This document shows, piece by piece, positions 18,939 to 27,559 of a DNA stretch of 64,000 bases. A model generated the notes under the pieces. It was not told the DNA's origin. It did no database searches and saw nothing but the letters and a program-made list of their open reading frames with translations. The DNA comes from Penaeicola halotolerans (GTDB lineage: Bacteria > Bacteroidota > Bacteroidia > Cytophagales > Cyclobacteriaceae). The stretch is from assembly GCF_016464625.1 (NCBI RefSeq), contig NZ_JAEAGO010000003.1:248001-312000 (forward strand), given 5' to 3'. Position 1 is the first letter of the stretch, and every line of letters begins with the position of its first letter. Position numbers and translations under genes: made by a program.

Positions 18939-20376
18939 GTGTTTTGACTTTTGATTGATATGTTGGAAATAAAATAGATACTAAAACAAAAAGAGCCAAG
19001 GAAAGTAACAGCCCAAAGAAGTTAGGATCGAGCCCTAAAGGCAAGTCTACCTTCAAAATAGAAAGTGTCGCAGTAAGTCCGCCTCCACCGATCATAGCAG
19101 CCAATGCCGCTACCCAATTACTTTTCCCCCAGAATAGTCCCGCGATAAGTGGCACCAATAGTCCAGAGACCATAAAAGCATAGGAATAGATCATGAGATC
19201 GAGCACATTGGTCATCTGAGAGGCGATGACTAAAGCTAATACCCCAATGACCAAAGTAAGAAGCTGGGAAACTCTCAATGTCTTAGCTTCTCCGTAAGAA
19301 GCCAATTTCTTGCCAAGAATGTCTGAGGTCAGATTTCCCGAAGCAGCCATCATGCAACTATCCGCTGTAGAAAGCACCGCAGAGAAATAGGCTGACATCA
19401 TGAGACCCATTAGTCCTGCTGGAAGTACCTGACTAAGTAAAATAGGCAAACCCATCTCAGGGTCTACATCGGCTAATGCTACAATATCCGTAAATAGCCC
19501 TTGCTCAAAGGCCACTCTAGCAAGCAAACCAAGCGTCACTCCCATCAGTGCCATGATCGGCCACTCAAAAAGTCCCGCAATAAACCATGCTTTCTTAGCA
19601 GTTTTCTCATCTCTACAAGCGAATATCCGTTGATAAAGCGTCATGCCAACAAACCAAATAGGAATGATGGTAATAGCCCAATTGGCAAGGTCCTGCCAAG
19701 CCAAATTATCAAATCTTAGAAACTCAGCAGGCAAAGAACTAACAATACCCTCCCATCCACCTACATAAGTATAAGAGATCGGGATGCCTATAAATATAAA
19801 TCCTGCAAGCAAAATAATCCATTGTATGGTATCGGTATAGATCACTGCTTTGATACCGCCTAATACGGTATAGACTACTGCGATCAATCCCATGATCCAG
19901 AGGGCGGTATTCATCTCTAAGTCTACAAAAGTCCCTGAAGCCAACTTGGCTCCTGCAAGGATCTGAGAACTCGTAAAGCCCAAATAACCAATAAAAGAAA
20001 TGATAGCGGCTACAAAAGCTACTTTGCTATTGTATAAAAAACCAAAAATCTCTGGGAAGGTATAGAGATTTTTAAATCTAGGCTGTGACTTCACGACAGG
20101 AATAAGGAGAACTGCAGCCAACCATGCTCCCAAAAGTCCAGTGAAGAGCATCCAAGAGCCAGACATCCCCATCATAAATCCTAGGCCTCCAAGGCCTACT
20201 GAAAATCCCCCACCAACATCTGTAGCTACTACTGACAAGCCGATATGCCAACTCCCCATATTACGACCACCGACATAATAATCCTCTTTGCCAGCATTGG
20301 TACGCATAAAATAATAACCCACACCCAACATGATGAGCATGTAAATAATGAAAATACTAATATCTATTGGACTCAT
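18928..20376 (-). CDS. Sodium:solute symporter (SSS family)
   Basis: A 482-residue protein with about 13 membrane segments. DVGGGFSVGLGGLGFMMGMSGS and the long central YFSAVLSTADSCMMAASGNL match SSS transporters (PutP/PanF/opuE type); the latter contains the conserved serine region of the Na2 site. It starts the three-gene operon with GNAT and racemase genes, so an amino acid or betaine-like solute is a sensible guess. A TAGATTTG box lies about 110 bp upstream. Confidence 0.9.
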   Translation of the reverse strand: MSPIDISIFIIYMLIMLGVGYYFMRTNAGKEDYYVGGRNMGSWHIGLSVVATDVGGGFSVGLGGLGFMMGMSGSWMLFTGLLGAWLAAVLLIPVVKSQPRFKNLYTFPEIFGFLYNSKVAFVAAIISFIGYLGFTSSQILAGAKLASGTFVDLEMNTALWIMGLIAVVYTVLGGIKAVIYTDTIQWIILLAGFIFIGIPISYTYVGGWEGIVSSLPAEFLRFDNLAWQDLANWAITIIPIWFVGMTLYQRIFACRDEKTAKKAWFIAGLFEWPIMALMGVTLGLLARVAFEQGLFTDIVALADVDPEMGLPILLSQVLPAGLMGLMMSAYFSAVLSTADSCMMAASGNLTSDILGKKLASYGEAKTLRVSQLLTLVIGVLALVIASQMTNVLDLMIYSYAFMVSGLLVPLIAGLFWGKSNWVAALAAMIGGGGLTATLSILKVDLPLGLDPNFFGLLLSLALFVLVSILFPTYQSKVKTHEL

Positions 20377-20487
20377 GGCTAATGGTTTAGACTGGTGTAA
20401 CGCCTGTAGACTAAAAAGAACACCGACACATTAATTATGACAGATTGCTAATTTATATGTTTTTGGACTTAAAACAAAATAATATAA

Positions 20488-20520
20488 CAAATCTAAGTTA
20501 ACTAAACTCAAAAAACGCAA
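20488..20520 (-). promoter_or_regulatory. Candidate Bacteroidota promoter for the symporter-racemase operon
   Basis: On the minus strand TAGATTTG (20488-20495) fits TAnnTTTG, and a TTG lies 22 bp upstream (20518-20520). This leaves a leader of about 105 nt before the symporter ATG. The rest of the 318-bp gap (20377-20694) is AT-rich with no other feature seen. Confidence 0.35.
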
Positions 20521-20694
20521 TTTTGTTATGAGCTAAATGAGAGAAGTGAAATTTAATTGTTTTGAAAAAAGAGTACACGACTATTATGTAGGTTTTAAAA
20601 TTATAATTGTTTCACAATTTAAAAGAGTCATTTTCTTACTTTTTATTTATATTTCTAAATAAAATTTAAATCCAACCACTAACCTTTACAAAAA

Positions 20695-21378
20695 ATGACA
20701 AGAGAAGCTCAACTTGCATTTTGCAAAAGATGCACTAACCGACACATGGATCAAATGCAAGGTCTGCTTTGTGGTCTCACAAATGCTAAAGCAGATTTTC
20801 AAGACAGTTGCATAAGCTATCAAGCGGATGATAGCACTAACGTTTCTGAAAATGATGATCAGGTAAGTTATTCTGGTGCTGAGATTGATAGCATGATATC
20901 GCCTGAAATGCATTCTTTATTAAGCAGTGAACAGCGTTTATTCCCCGCTATTTTAGTAGGACTTACAGCAGGGTTTATCTGTTCGATATTATGGGCGGCT
21001 ATCAGCGTAGCTACAGGATATCAAATAGGCTATATGGCTATCGCAGTCGGAGCAGCTGTAGGGTTTTCGATGCGCTACGTAGGAAAAGGAATCGATCAAA
21101 TCTACGGCATCATGGGAGGTGCGATTGCTTTCATAAGTGTTCTACTGGGCAATTTCCTTGTCTTTATTGGATTTGTCGCAGAATCTGAAAATCTAGGTTA
21201 TCTAGAGACTATTTTAGTTCTAGACTATAGCTATCTTCCAGAGATATTGATTGAATCATTTAGTTCTTTAGTAGGTATTCTATTTTATGGTTTGGCTGTT
21301 TTAGAAGGTTATAAATTTGCATTTAGAAAATTTACAAAAGCAGATATAGAATCTATGATGAGATCTAAAACCTTATAA
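20695..21378 (+). CDS. Membrane protein with N-terminal Cys-rich module
   Basis: A 227-residue protein in two parts. Residues 9-39 hold CKRCTNRHMDQMQGLLCGLT and DSCISY, four cysteines in a CxxC-x14-C-x10-C pattern that looks like a zinc- or metal-binding cluster. Residues 80-210 contain four to five membrane helices rich in Gly and Ala. Similar Cys-rich starts occur in Bacteroidota membrane proteins of unknown role. No signal peptide precedes the cysteines, so they probably face the cytoplasm. Confidence 0.75.
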   Translation: MTREAQLAFCKRCTNRHMDQMQGLLCGLTNAKADFQDSCISYQADDSTNVSENDDQVSYSGAEIDSMISPEMHSLLSSEQRLFPAILVGLTAGFICSILWAAISVATGYQIGYMAIAVGAAVGFSMRYVGKGIDQIYGIMGGAIAFISVLLGNFLVFIGFVAESENLGYLETILVLDYSYLPEILIESFSSLVGILFYGLAVLEGYKFAFRKFTKADIESMMRSKTL

Positions 21379-21484
21379 AAGTGTAATCCAACTCAAAACA
21401 TACACTATATTACACAGCAACTAGCACAATAAACCTACACTCCATTTGGCAAAATATCAACTAAGGAATCCGAACTAATTGACC

Positions 21485-22543
21485 ATGAAAAAAATTTACA
21501 AAAACCTCGCAATCGTGATGGCATGCTATCTAGCAGTCATCCTTTCTAACATCGAATCCTATGCTTGTACTAGAGTCGTCTATAAAGGACCCAATGGGAC
21601 AGTGCTGACAGGAAGAACGATGGACTTTTCATTAGAAATCCCAGCTAATCAGTGGATTTTTCCTCGCGGGATGAAGAGAACTGGCGAGGTTGGCAAAAAC
21701 TCAATCGAATGGGTCTCAAAATATGGTAGCCTAGCCGTTAGCTCATGGGATATCTCTATCTCAGATGGCATGAACGAAAAAGGACTGGTAGCCAACATGC
21801 TTTGGCTTGTAGAGTCTGAATACCCAAGCTTCAATAAAGAAGGAAATACTAAGGGACTCGCTATTTCTCTATGGGCTCAGTATGTATTGGACAATTTTGC
21901 CACCGTATCAGAAGCTGTAGAGGCACTCAGCAAAGAATCATTCGCAATCGTCTCGGACTTCATCCCTGGAACCAACAAATTCACTACCGTTCACCTCTCT
22001 ATCTCTGACGCCTCTGGAGATAGTGCCATATTTGAGTATATAGGTGGTAAGCTAGTGATTCATCATGATCCTTGCTATACTGTGATGACCAACGACCCAG
22101 CTTACGACAAGCAACTAGCCATAGCGAAGTATTGGGAAAACATCCCAGGAAAGACTTTCCTGCCAGGCTCTGTCACTGCCTCAGATCGTTTTGCGAGGGC
22201 ATCCTTTTTCATCAAAGCCATCCCACAAACAGATGATACCCGCATCGCAGTAGCCAGTGTATTCAGTGTGATCAGAAACGTTTCTGTGCCTTATGGTTTT
22301 GAGATAGAGGGCTATCCAAACCTTTCAACTACGCGTTGGAGAGCAGTGGCTGATCAAAAAAATCTTGTGTACTATTTTGAAACTGCCCTGACGCCTAATG
22401 CCTTTTGGGTTGATCTTAAGAAAATAGATTTTAGTGAGAAAGCCAGTGTCAGAAAATTAGATTTATCGAACCACAAGACTTACTCTGGAGAGACATCTGA
22501 TGAATTTAAAAAAGCTACTCCATTTAAATTTATTGGTATATGA
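21485..22543 (+). CDS. Linear amide C-N hydrolase (choloylglycine hydrolase family, Ntn)
   Basis: About 352 residues from ATG at 21485 (a TTG two codons earlier is less likely). A signal peptide ends at SYA; the next residue, Cys28, would become the N-terminal nucleophile after processing, followed by TRVVYKGPNGTVLTGRTMDFS, the family's active-site strand. Penicillin V acylases and bile-salt hydrolases share this fold; a periplasmic hydrolase of N-acyl amides such as acyl-homoserine lactones is possible but unproven. Its stop overlaps the psiE-like start by 4 bp (ATGA). Confidence 0.88.
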   Translation: MKKIYKNLAIVMACYLAVILSNIESYACTRVVYKGPNGTVLTGRTMDFSLEIPANQWIFPRGMKRTGEVGKNSIEWVSKYGSLAVSSWDISISDGMNEKGLVANMLWLVESEYPSFNKEGNTKGLAISLWAQYVLDNFATVSEAVEALSKESFAIVSDFIPGTNKFTTVHLSISDASGDSAIFEYIGGKLVIHHDPCYTVMTNDPAYDKQLAIAKYWENIPGKTFLPGSVTASDRFARASFFIKAIPQTDDTRIAVASVFSVIRNVSVPYGFEIEGYPNLSTTRWRAVADQKNLVYYFETALTPNAFWVDLKKIDFSEKASVRKLDLSNHKTYSGETSDEFKKATPFKFIGI

Positions 22544-22950
22544 GCCATGAGTTTATCAAAAAGTTTGAGGTAGCAGTCTTCTATGTGCTAAGTGCTATCA
22601 TCGTACTGTACATAGCGGTAGAGCTGATCGAGTTGATTTATCAGTTTGGCAAAGCACTACTAACTATGAATGACACGACCACCCGACTGCTGATCACCAA
22701 AGAGCAAACAGCCATGGTGCTACCTGTCTTCTTCAACATTCTGATCGCAGTGGAGCTGATCGATACCTTTAATGTCTACATCAAAGAACACAGTATTAAG
22801 GTACAAAGCATATTACTCATCGGCCTGATCGCCATAGGTCGCAAGTTATTAGTACTTGACATCGGACATGCTGATGGCTTGAGCAATATTGGGATAGCCT
22901 CCATCATCGTAGCCTTGTCTCTAGGATACTATTTGGTGAAAAAGAAATAA
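22540..22950 (+). CDS. PsiE family (phosphate-starvation-inducible E) membrane protein
   Basis: A 136-residue protein with four membrane helices. LLITKEQTAMVLPVFFNILIAVELIDTF and the downstream VQSILLIGLIAIGRKLLVLD match PsiE-like proteins in pattern and length. The role of PsiE is unknown even in E. coli. The ATGA overlap with the hydrolase gene indicates translational coupling, an unusual pairing. A bidirectional terminator follows. Confidence 0.8.
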   Translation: MSHEFIKKFEVAVFYVLSAIIVLYIAVELIELIYQFGKALLTMNDTTTRLLITKEQTAMVLPVFFNILIAVELIDTFNVYIKEHSIKVQSILLIGLIAIGRKLLVLDIGHADGLSNIGIASIIVALSLGYYLVKKK

Positions 22951-22984
22951 GGAGCATCAGTGATGCTTAAGCTTCCACTACTAA

Positions 22985-23016
22985 AAATCCCTTGTTCACC
23001 TACTGACAAGGGATTT
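22985..23016. terminator. Bidirectional hairpin terminator
   Basis: Perfect 11-bp stem, AAATCCCTTGT with ACAAGGGATTT, around a 10-base loop, placed between the convergent psiE-like and porin genes. A and T runs on its two flanks would serve both strands. Confidence 0.85.
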
Positions 23017-23022
23017 ATCTTT

Positions 23023-24279
23023 TCATAGCTTTTTGGCAAATCGATAAATAAAATTGGCTTGCAATTTATGGACAGCAAAGAACCTACCTTGTGCAGCAGG
23101 AAGACCCAGCACTGGATCCCCCGCAAAGTCTGTATTCTGCCTGGACGCGTGCTGATATTCCACCCCAAAGGAAATGTTTGAAAAAGGCTGATGAATGAGT
23201 CCTAACGTAAAATAATTCCCTCTTTCAAAAGAGGTACTCAACTGCGAAGCAAAAGTCTGATTGACAACTCTAGAAAAGACTACCGTAGCACTAAGCGTCT
23301 CAGACAATTTGACTTCACTAGCTGCCATGATAGAATAAAAAGGAATAGCGCCACCGGTATAAGGAGTAACGGTATTATCAGGATCAGTCCTAACACCCAC
23401 ATCCGCAGTACCATCATTGAGAAAGTTTTGGATGCCCTTACCCGTGACAAAAGCCCCCTTGAGCGTCACATGACTACTAGCTACTAGGCGCCCTGTGAGA
23501 TTGGCGCCATAGCCCCACGTACTCCCGCTATAGTCTTCCTGCGGAGTACCACTCCTATCAAACCATGAGATATACTTCGTGACCCAACCCAACTGAAAAT
23601 GCCCTTTGGCAAAACTCCTCCTGTAATGAATCGTAGCTGCAGGAAGCTTATTAGTAAAGACGATATCAGATAGCTTATCCGCATACTCGAAATCTCCTCT
23701 AAAAGGACTCAAATCTGAAGTGGCGGAGGGATTTTCCAGTCCGACCATCACTTGGGTGGCTTGTCTATCCACTACTTGATAACTCACCTGAATATTGCGC
23801 AACAAAACCAAGCCACTAGGCCCGAAAAAATCAACAGTAGTGGGATTCACACTGCCATCCATAAATACCGAATTTCGCTGACCAAAAGCCCATCGATTCC
23901 ACTCGAGGTAGGCACTATGCACCCGAAAAAAGGTCTGTCCGATATTGCTTCCTCCTCCTACAAGATCAAATGCAAAGCGTGTCACCAGATCACCTTTCTT
24001 AGTCTCTTGTCGTGTATTAAACCCAAACCTAGAGGGTCTGATACCGATGGTAAATTGCCCATCATCTGCAAAGGGTCGCCCTTGATCATTGAGCAACTTA
24101 CTTGGCCTAAGCATCTCACTCCAATTGGGATCTGAAGATTGGAAATTATAAGTCGTAGTCAACCAAAACATCCCCGTAAACTCTACCTCGATAGGAGGTC
24201 GGTCCTGAGCAACTAACCGACTCGAAAACAAACTCACCAGTAGAAACAACCTTAAAAATAAGTTAATACGCCCCATCAA
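23023..24279 (-). CDS. DcaP-like trimeric porin
   Basis: A 418-residue outer-membrane protein. A signal peptide (RLFLLVSLFSSRLVAQ) is followed by IGIRPSRFGFNTRQ and FDLVGGGSNIGQTFFRVHSAYLEW, the conserved beta-strands of the DcaP porin family, and it ends in an alternating strand. These trimers admit small anionic solutes such as dicarboxylates. Monocistronic. The 210-bp region upstream holds a long hairpin described separately. Confidence 0.8.
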   Translation of the reverse strand: MMGRINLFLRLFLLVSLFSSRLVAQDRPPIEVEFTGMFWLTTTYNFQSSDPNWSEMLRPSKLLNDQGRPFADDGQFTIGIRPSRFGFNTRQETKKGDLVTRFAFDLVGGGSNIGQTFFRVHSAYLEWNRWAFGQRNSVFMDGSVNPTTVDFFGPSGLVLLRNIQVSYQVVDRQATQVMVGLENPSATSDLSPFRGDFEYADKLSDIVFTNKLPAATIHYRRSFAKGHFQLGWVTKYISWFDRSGTPQEDYSGSTWGYGANLTGRLVASSHVTLKGAFVTGKGIQNFLNDGTADVGVRTDPDNTVTPYTGGAIPFYSIMAASEVKLSETLSATVVFSRVVNQTFASQLSTSFERGNYFTLGLIHQPFSNISFGVEYQHASRQNTDFAGDPVLGLPAAQGRFFAVHKLQANFIYRFAKKL

Positions 24280-24388
24280 TAGCTCACATTAGTTTTCTAG
24301 AATAATCAGACTTTATCATAAATTTAATCCAAAAGCCCTTAAACCGGAGCTTTGTTTCGGTTTTGAAAATTAATTATTTTAGACATCT

Positions 24389-24431
24389 CCTTTGATTGTA
24401 TTTATTAGTCTATCTAATAAAAAATCAAAGG
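24389..24431. promoter_or_regulatory. 43-nt interrupted palindrome upstream of the DUF1801 gene
   Basis: CCTTTGATT pairs with AATCAAAGG, and inside it TTTATTAG pairs with CTAATAAA around a 5-base loop, with 3 bases unpaired on one side and 1 on the other. It lies 58 bp before the DUF1801 start and 110 bp from the porin start. It could be a terminator-like structure or an operator for either gene; no strong U-tract favours one reading. Confidence 0.5.
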
Positions 24432-24489
24432 TAAAATCTTAAAATTATGCTATAACTGCCCTTTAGCAAAAACAGTAATCTTAAATCAT

Positions 24490-24882
24490 ATGAACTCAGA
24501 TATTTTAGCCTATCATAATAGACAAACTGCATCTGATAAGATAATTTGCGAACTAATCGCAGAAATCATCGAAGCCGAACTAATCGAAGCCGAATCAAAA
24601 ATTTGGCATGGACATCCTGTTTGGTTTCTAAACGCTAATCCTATTGTAGGTTATAGTAAACAAAAAAGAGGTGTTAGACTAATGTTTTGGAGTGGTGCTG
24701 ATTTTGAGGAAAAAGACCTTACAGTTATAGGCCATAAGTTCAAGGATGCTTCTATTTTTTATCAGGATGTCTCTCAAATCAAAGTAAACGATCTAAGACG
24801 CTGGCTCAATAAGTCTAGAGCAATTCAATGGGACTATAAAAATTTGATCAAACGAAAAGGGCGTTTGGAAAGAGTAAAATAA
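24490..24882 (+). CDS. DUF1801 domain-containing protein
   Basis: A 130-residue soluble protein. IWHGHPVWFLNANPIVGYSKQ followed by VRLMFWSGADF is the conserved core of the DUF1801 (YdhG-like) fold, related to the frataxin-like superfamily. Its function is not known. A repeated EAELIEAES segment lies near residue 30. A 75-bp gap separates it from the convergent SDR gene. Confidence 0.82.
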   Translation: MNSDILAYHNRQTASDKIICELIAEIIEAELIEAESKIWHGHPVWFLNANPIVGYSKQKRGVRLMFWSGADFEEKDLTVIGHKFKDASIFYQDVSQIKVNDLRRWLNKSRAIQWDYKNLIKRKGRLERVK

Positions 24883-24957
24883 TTAGAGCTCTAACATAGT
24901 TTAGTTTTACTATTAGTCAATTAATCGGATATTCTTGCTGTTCTGAGCTGATTTTAA

Positions 24958-25767
24958 TCAAACACCTGAATACGCATTAAATCCTCCATCTATGGGGATG
25001 ATAACACCAGTCACAAATTTAGAAGCATCACTAGCGAGCCAATGGACGGTGCCTAACAGATCCTCATCCTCACCAAATCTACCCATAGGTGTATGCGCTA
25101 TTATTTGTTGACCTCTGACAGTAAGAGCACCATTGACCTCAGTGAGTAAAGCTCTATTTTGCTCTGTTAGAAAAAACCCTGGTGCTATAGCATTGACACG
25201 CATATTGGGTCCATATTTCTGGGCAAATTCTACTGCCAGCCATTTAGTGAGGTTATCTATAGCTGCCTTAGCTGAAGAGTAGCCCATGACACGCGTTAGC
25301 GGTCTTTGAGCCGCCATCGAAGAAGTATTGATTATACTTACAGGATGTCCTCCATTGAGTAAAGGTAAAAAAGCTTTGATCGGTAAGAGGGTTCCTTGAT
25401 AGTTCAGTTCCATGACTTTCTTTAATGCCCCAGCATCCAAGTCTTCCAATGTCTGATCTGGCCTAATGACTGCCCCAGGCATATTGCCGCCAGCTAAGTT
25501 GATCATGACATCTATAGCGTTTATCTCATTTGAGAGCTCCTTAGCTACTTTAGTTAGTGCACTCTCATCCGTTACATCTGCAACCAAAATTTTTATCTGA
25601 GTATTGGGAATTTTAGATTTCAAGTTCAAAAGCTTCTCTTCACTCCTGCCTAGTAAAAATAGATTTGCTCCATGAGCTGCAACATAGCTAGTGATCTGAG
25701 TACCCAGCACTCCTGTAGCACCAGAGATCAGGATATTTTTACCGTCAAGGTTAAATAGGTTTTTCAT
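24958..25767 (-). CDS. SDR-family oxidoreductase of the hexuronate locus
   Basis: A 269-residue classical short-chain dehydrogenase: ISGATGVLGTQI is the NAD(P) motif, NLAGG the NNAG-like motif, and YSSAKAA supplies the Tyr-x3-Lys. It ends the minus-strand operon of TRAP transporter, aldolase and kinase genes. In such loci an SDR usually reduces or oxidises a hexuronate or hexonate, for example D-mannonate oxidoreductase or the KduD-type enzyme. Which one applies here is not decidable from the sequence. Confidence 0.85.
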   Translation of the reverse strand: MKNLFNLDGKNILISGATGVLGTQITSYVAAHGANLFLLGRSEEKLLNLKSKIPNTQIKILVADVTDESALTKVAKELSNEINAIDVMINLAGGNMPGAVIRPDQTLEDLDAGALKKVMELNYQGTLLPIKAFLPLLNGGHPVSIINTSSMAAQRPLTRVMGYSSAKAAIDNLTKWLAVEFAQKYGPNMRVNAIAPGFFLTEQNRALLTEVNGALTVRGQQIIAHTPMGRFGEDEDLLGTVHWLASDASKFVTGVIIPIDGGFNAYSGV

Positions 25768-25779
25768 ATCAGATTAGAT

Positions 25780-27075
25780 TTAAATACCGAACAATCGAGG
25801 TAGCCAAAGCGTGAGCTCTGGAAAGAGCGTGATGATAATAAGCGCAATGACCATTGCTAAGAAAAAGGGCAAAATCGGTTTTAAGACTTTTTGAATAGTG
25901 GTATTGGCTACACCCACACCTATAAATAACACAGATCCTACAGGAGGCGTACAGAGACCGATACACAGATTGAGTATCATCATGATACCAAAGTGTACAG
26001 GATCTACGCCCAACTCCTCCACTACTGGCAGAAATATCGGAGTGAAAATCAACACCGCTGGGGTCATATCCATAAATATCCCAACAAATAGCAAAATCAA
26101 ATTAATGATGATCAAGATCACAATTTTATTCTCACTTAGCGAAAGTAATATGGCGCTAATATTTTGAGGAATATCTTCACTAGACATCACCCAAGACATA
26201 CTCATAGACGTGGCGATTAGTAGCATGACTACAGCGGTAGTCTCTGAGGATTTAAGTAGTACAGCAGAGAGATCCTTGAAGCTTAACTCCCTATAAACAA
26301 ATGACAAGATCAATGCATAAAGTACCGCTATAGCAGATGCCTCAGTAGCGGTAAATATACCACCTACTATGCCTCCCATCACCACTACCAAAAGCAAAAG
26401 GCTCGGAATAGCATGACCAAATTTATTCCAGACCTCCTTCATAGAGCTTCGCTCTCCTGTAGGCAACTTTTTCTTTCGGATCATGATAGCTCCAGTCAGC
26501 ATCAGCATCAGTCCCACCAAAAGCCCTGGTATGTATCCTGCTAAAAATAAAGCCGCGATGGATACTCCTCCAGAAGCTAAAGAGTACACAATGAGCACAT
26601 TAGATGGAGGGATGATAAGACCTGTAGTCGAAGAAGTGATATTTACAGCAGCTCCTAGTTCTTTAGGATAGCCCTCTTGCTCCATGCGCTTACCCAAGAT
26701 ACCACCTATAGCCGAAGCTGCTGCCACCGCAGAGCCTGCGATAGCGCCAAAGAGCATCGCTGCCAAGACATTGACATAGATCAAACCTCCCGGAAGTCTG
26801 CCAGTGAGCGCTTTAGCAAGTTCGATGAGTCGATGGGCTATACCTCCTCTATTCATGATCTCCCCAGCCAAAATGAAGAATGGAATCGCTAGCAAAGAGA
26901 AGCTATCTAGACCAGTAGCCATACGCTGGGCAATCGTAGTAGCTGCTGGCTCAAATGGTACAGTGACCAAAAGGGTCAATAGCCCAGACAATCCTAAGCT
27001 CCATGCGACAGGCACGCCAATACTCAGAAATAATAAAAAGGAACAAACTAAAATCAATATGCTAAGAAACTCCAT
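25780..27075 (-). CDS. dctM: TRAP transporter large permease (DctM)
   Basis: A 431-residue protein with about 12 membrane segments. FAIAGSAVAAASAIGGILGK-like and TSSTTGLIIPPSNVLIVY blocks are diagnostic of DctM, the sodium-coupled transport core. Gene order dctP-dctQ-dctM on the minus strand is complete and tightly spaced. The neighbouring hexuronate genes make galacturonate or glucuronate the likely substrate. Confidence 0.94.
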   Translation of the reverse strand: MEFLSILILVCSFLLFLSIGVPVAWSLGLSGLLTLLVTVPFEPAATTIAQRMATGLDSFSLLAIPFFILAGEIMNRGGIAHRLIELAKALTGRLPGGLIYVNVLAAMLFGAIAGSAVAAASAIGGILGKRMEQEGYPKELGAAVNITSSTTGLIIPPSNVLIVYSLASGGVSIAALFLAGYIPGLLVGLMLMLTGAIMIRKKKLPTGERSSMKEVWNKFGHAIPSLLLLVVVMGGIVGGIFTATEASAIAVLYALILSFVYRELSFKDLSAVLLKSSETTAVVMLLIATSMSMSWVMSSEDIPQNISAILLSLSENKIVILIIINLILLFVGIFMDMTPAVLIFTPIFLPVVEELGVDPVHFGIMMILNLCIGLCTPPVGSVLFIGVGVANTTIQKVLKPILPFFLAMVIALIIITLFPELTLWLPRLFGI

Positions 27076-27086
27076 GTGTCTGTAGG

Positions 27087-27554
27087 TTACTTGATAAGCT
27101 TGATGCGCTGGAAAATCGCTTCTAGTTGATAATAAACAGTCAATAAGCCACTCAAAGGGATGATGGCATATACATAAGCTAATGGCACTTGCAGTGTGGC
27201 CGATTTTTGTGACAATGTATAAGTGATATAAACTAAGTTAGCACCTCCATATACCATAGTGACTAAGGCAAATATCATGACCAAAGCACAAATAATCATT
27301 TGGAGTTTAAGCTGATTAGGGGCTGACATTTTAGAGAGCAGCAGATCTATGGCAAGGTGCTTACCTTGGCCTGCCACATAGGCAGCACCCAGCATCCCCA
27401 GCCATATCAACATATAGCGAGAAAGCTCATCGGTAAAAGCACTTGGATTTTGAAAGATATAGCGAGAGCTTACTTGCCAAGTGACGTTCAGCACCATCAG
27501 CCCCATCAAAATGATCAAAAGAACAGCGACTACCTTGTCAATGCTAGTTTTCAT
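27087..27554 (-). CDS. dctQ: TRAP transporter small permease (DctQ)
   Basis: A 155-residue protein with four membrane helices. PSAFTDELSRYMLIWLGMLGAAY is the conserved DctQ segment around helix 2. It lies 11 bp from dctM and 5 bp from dctP, and completes the tripartite transporter with the DctM core. Confidence 0.92.
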   Translation of the reverse strand: MKTSIDKVVAVLLIILMGLMVLNVTWQVSSRYIFQNPSAFTDELSRYMLIWLGMLGAAYVAGQGKHLAIDLLLSKMSAPNQLKLQMIICALVMIFALVTMVYGGANLVYITYTLSQKSATLQVPLAYVYAIIPLSGLLTVYYQLEAIFQRIKLIK

Positions 27555-27559
27555 CCTTA

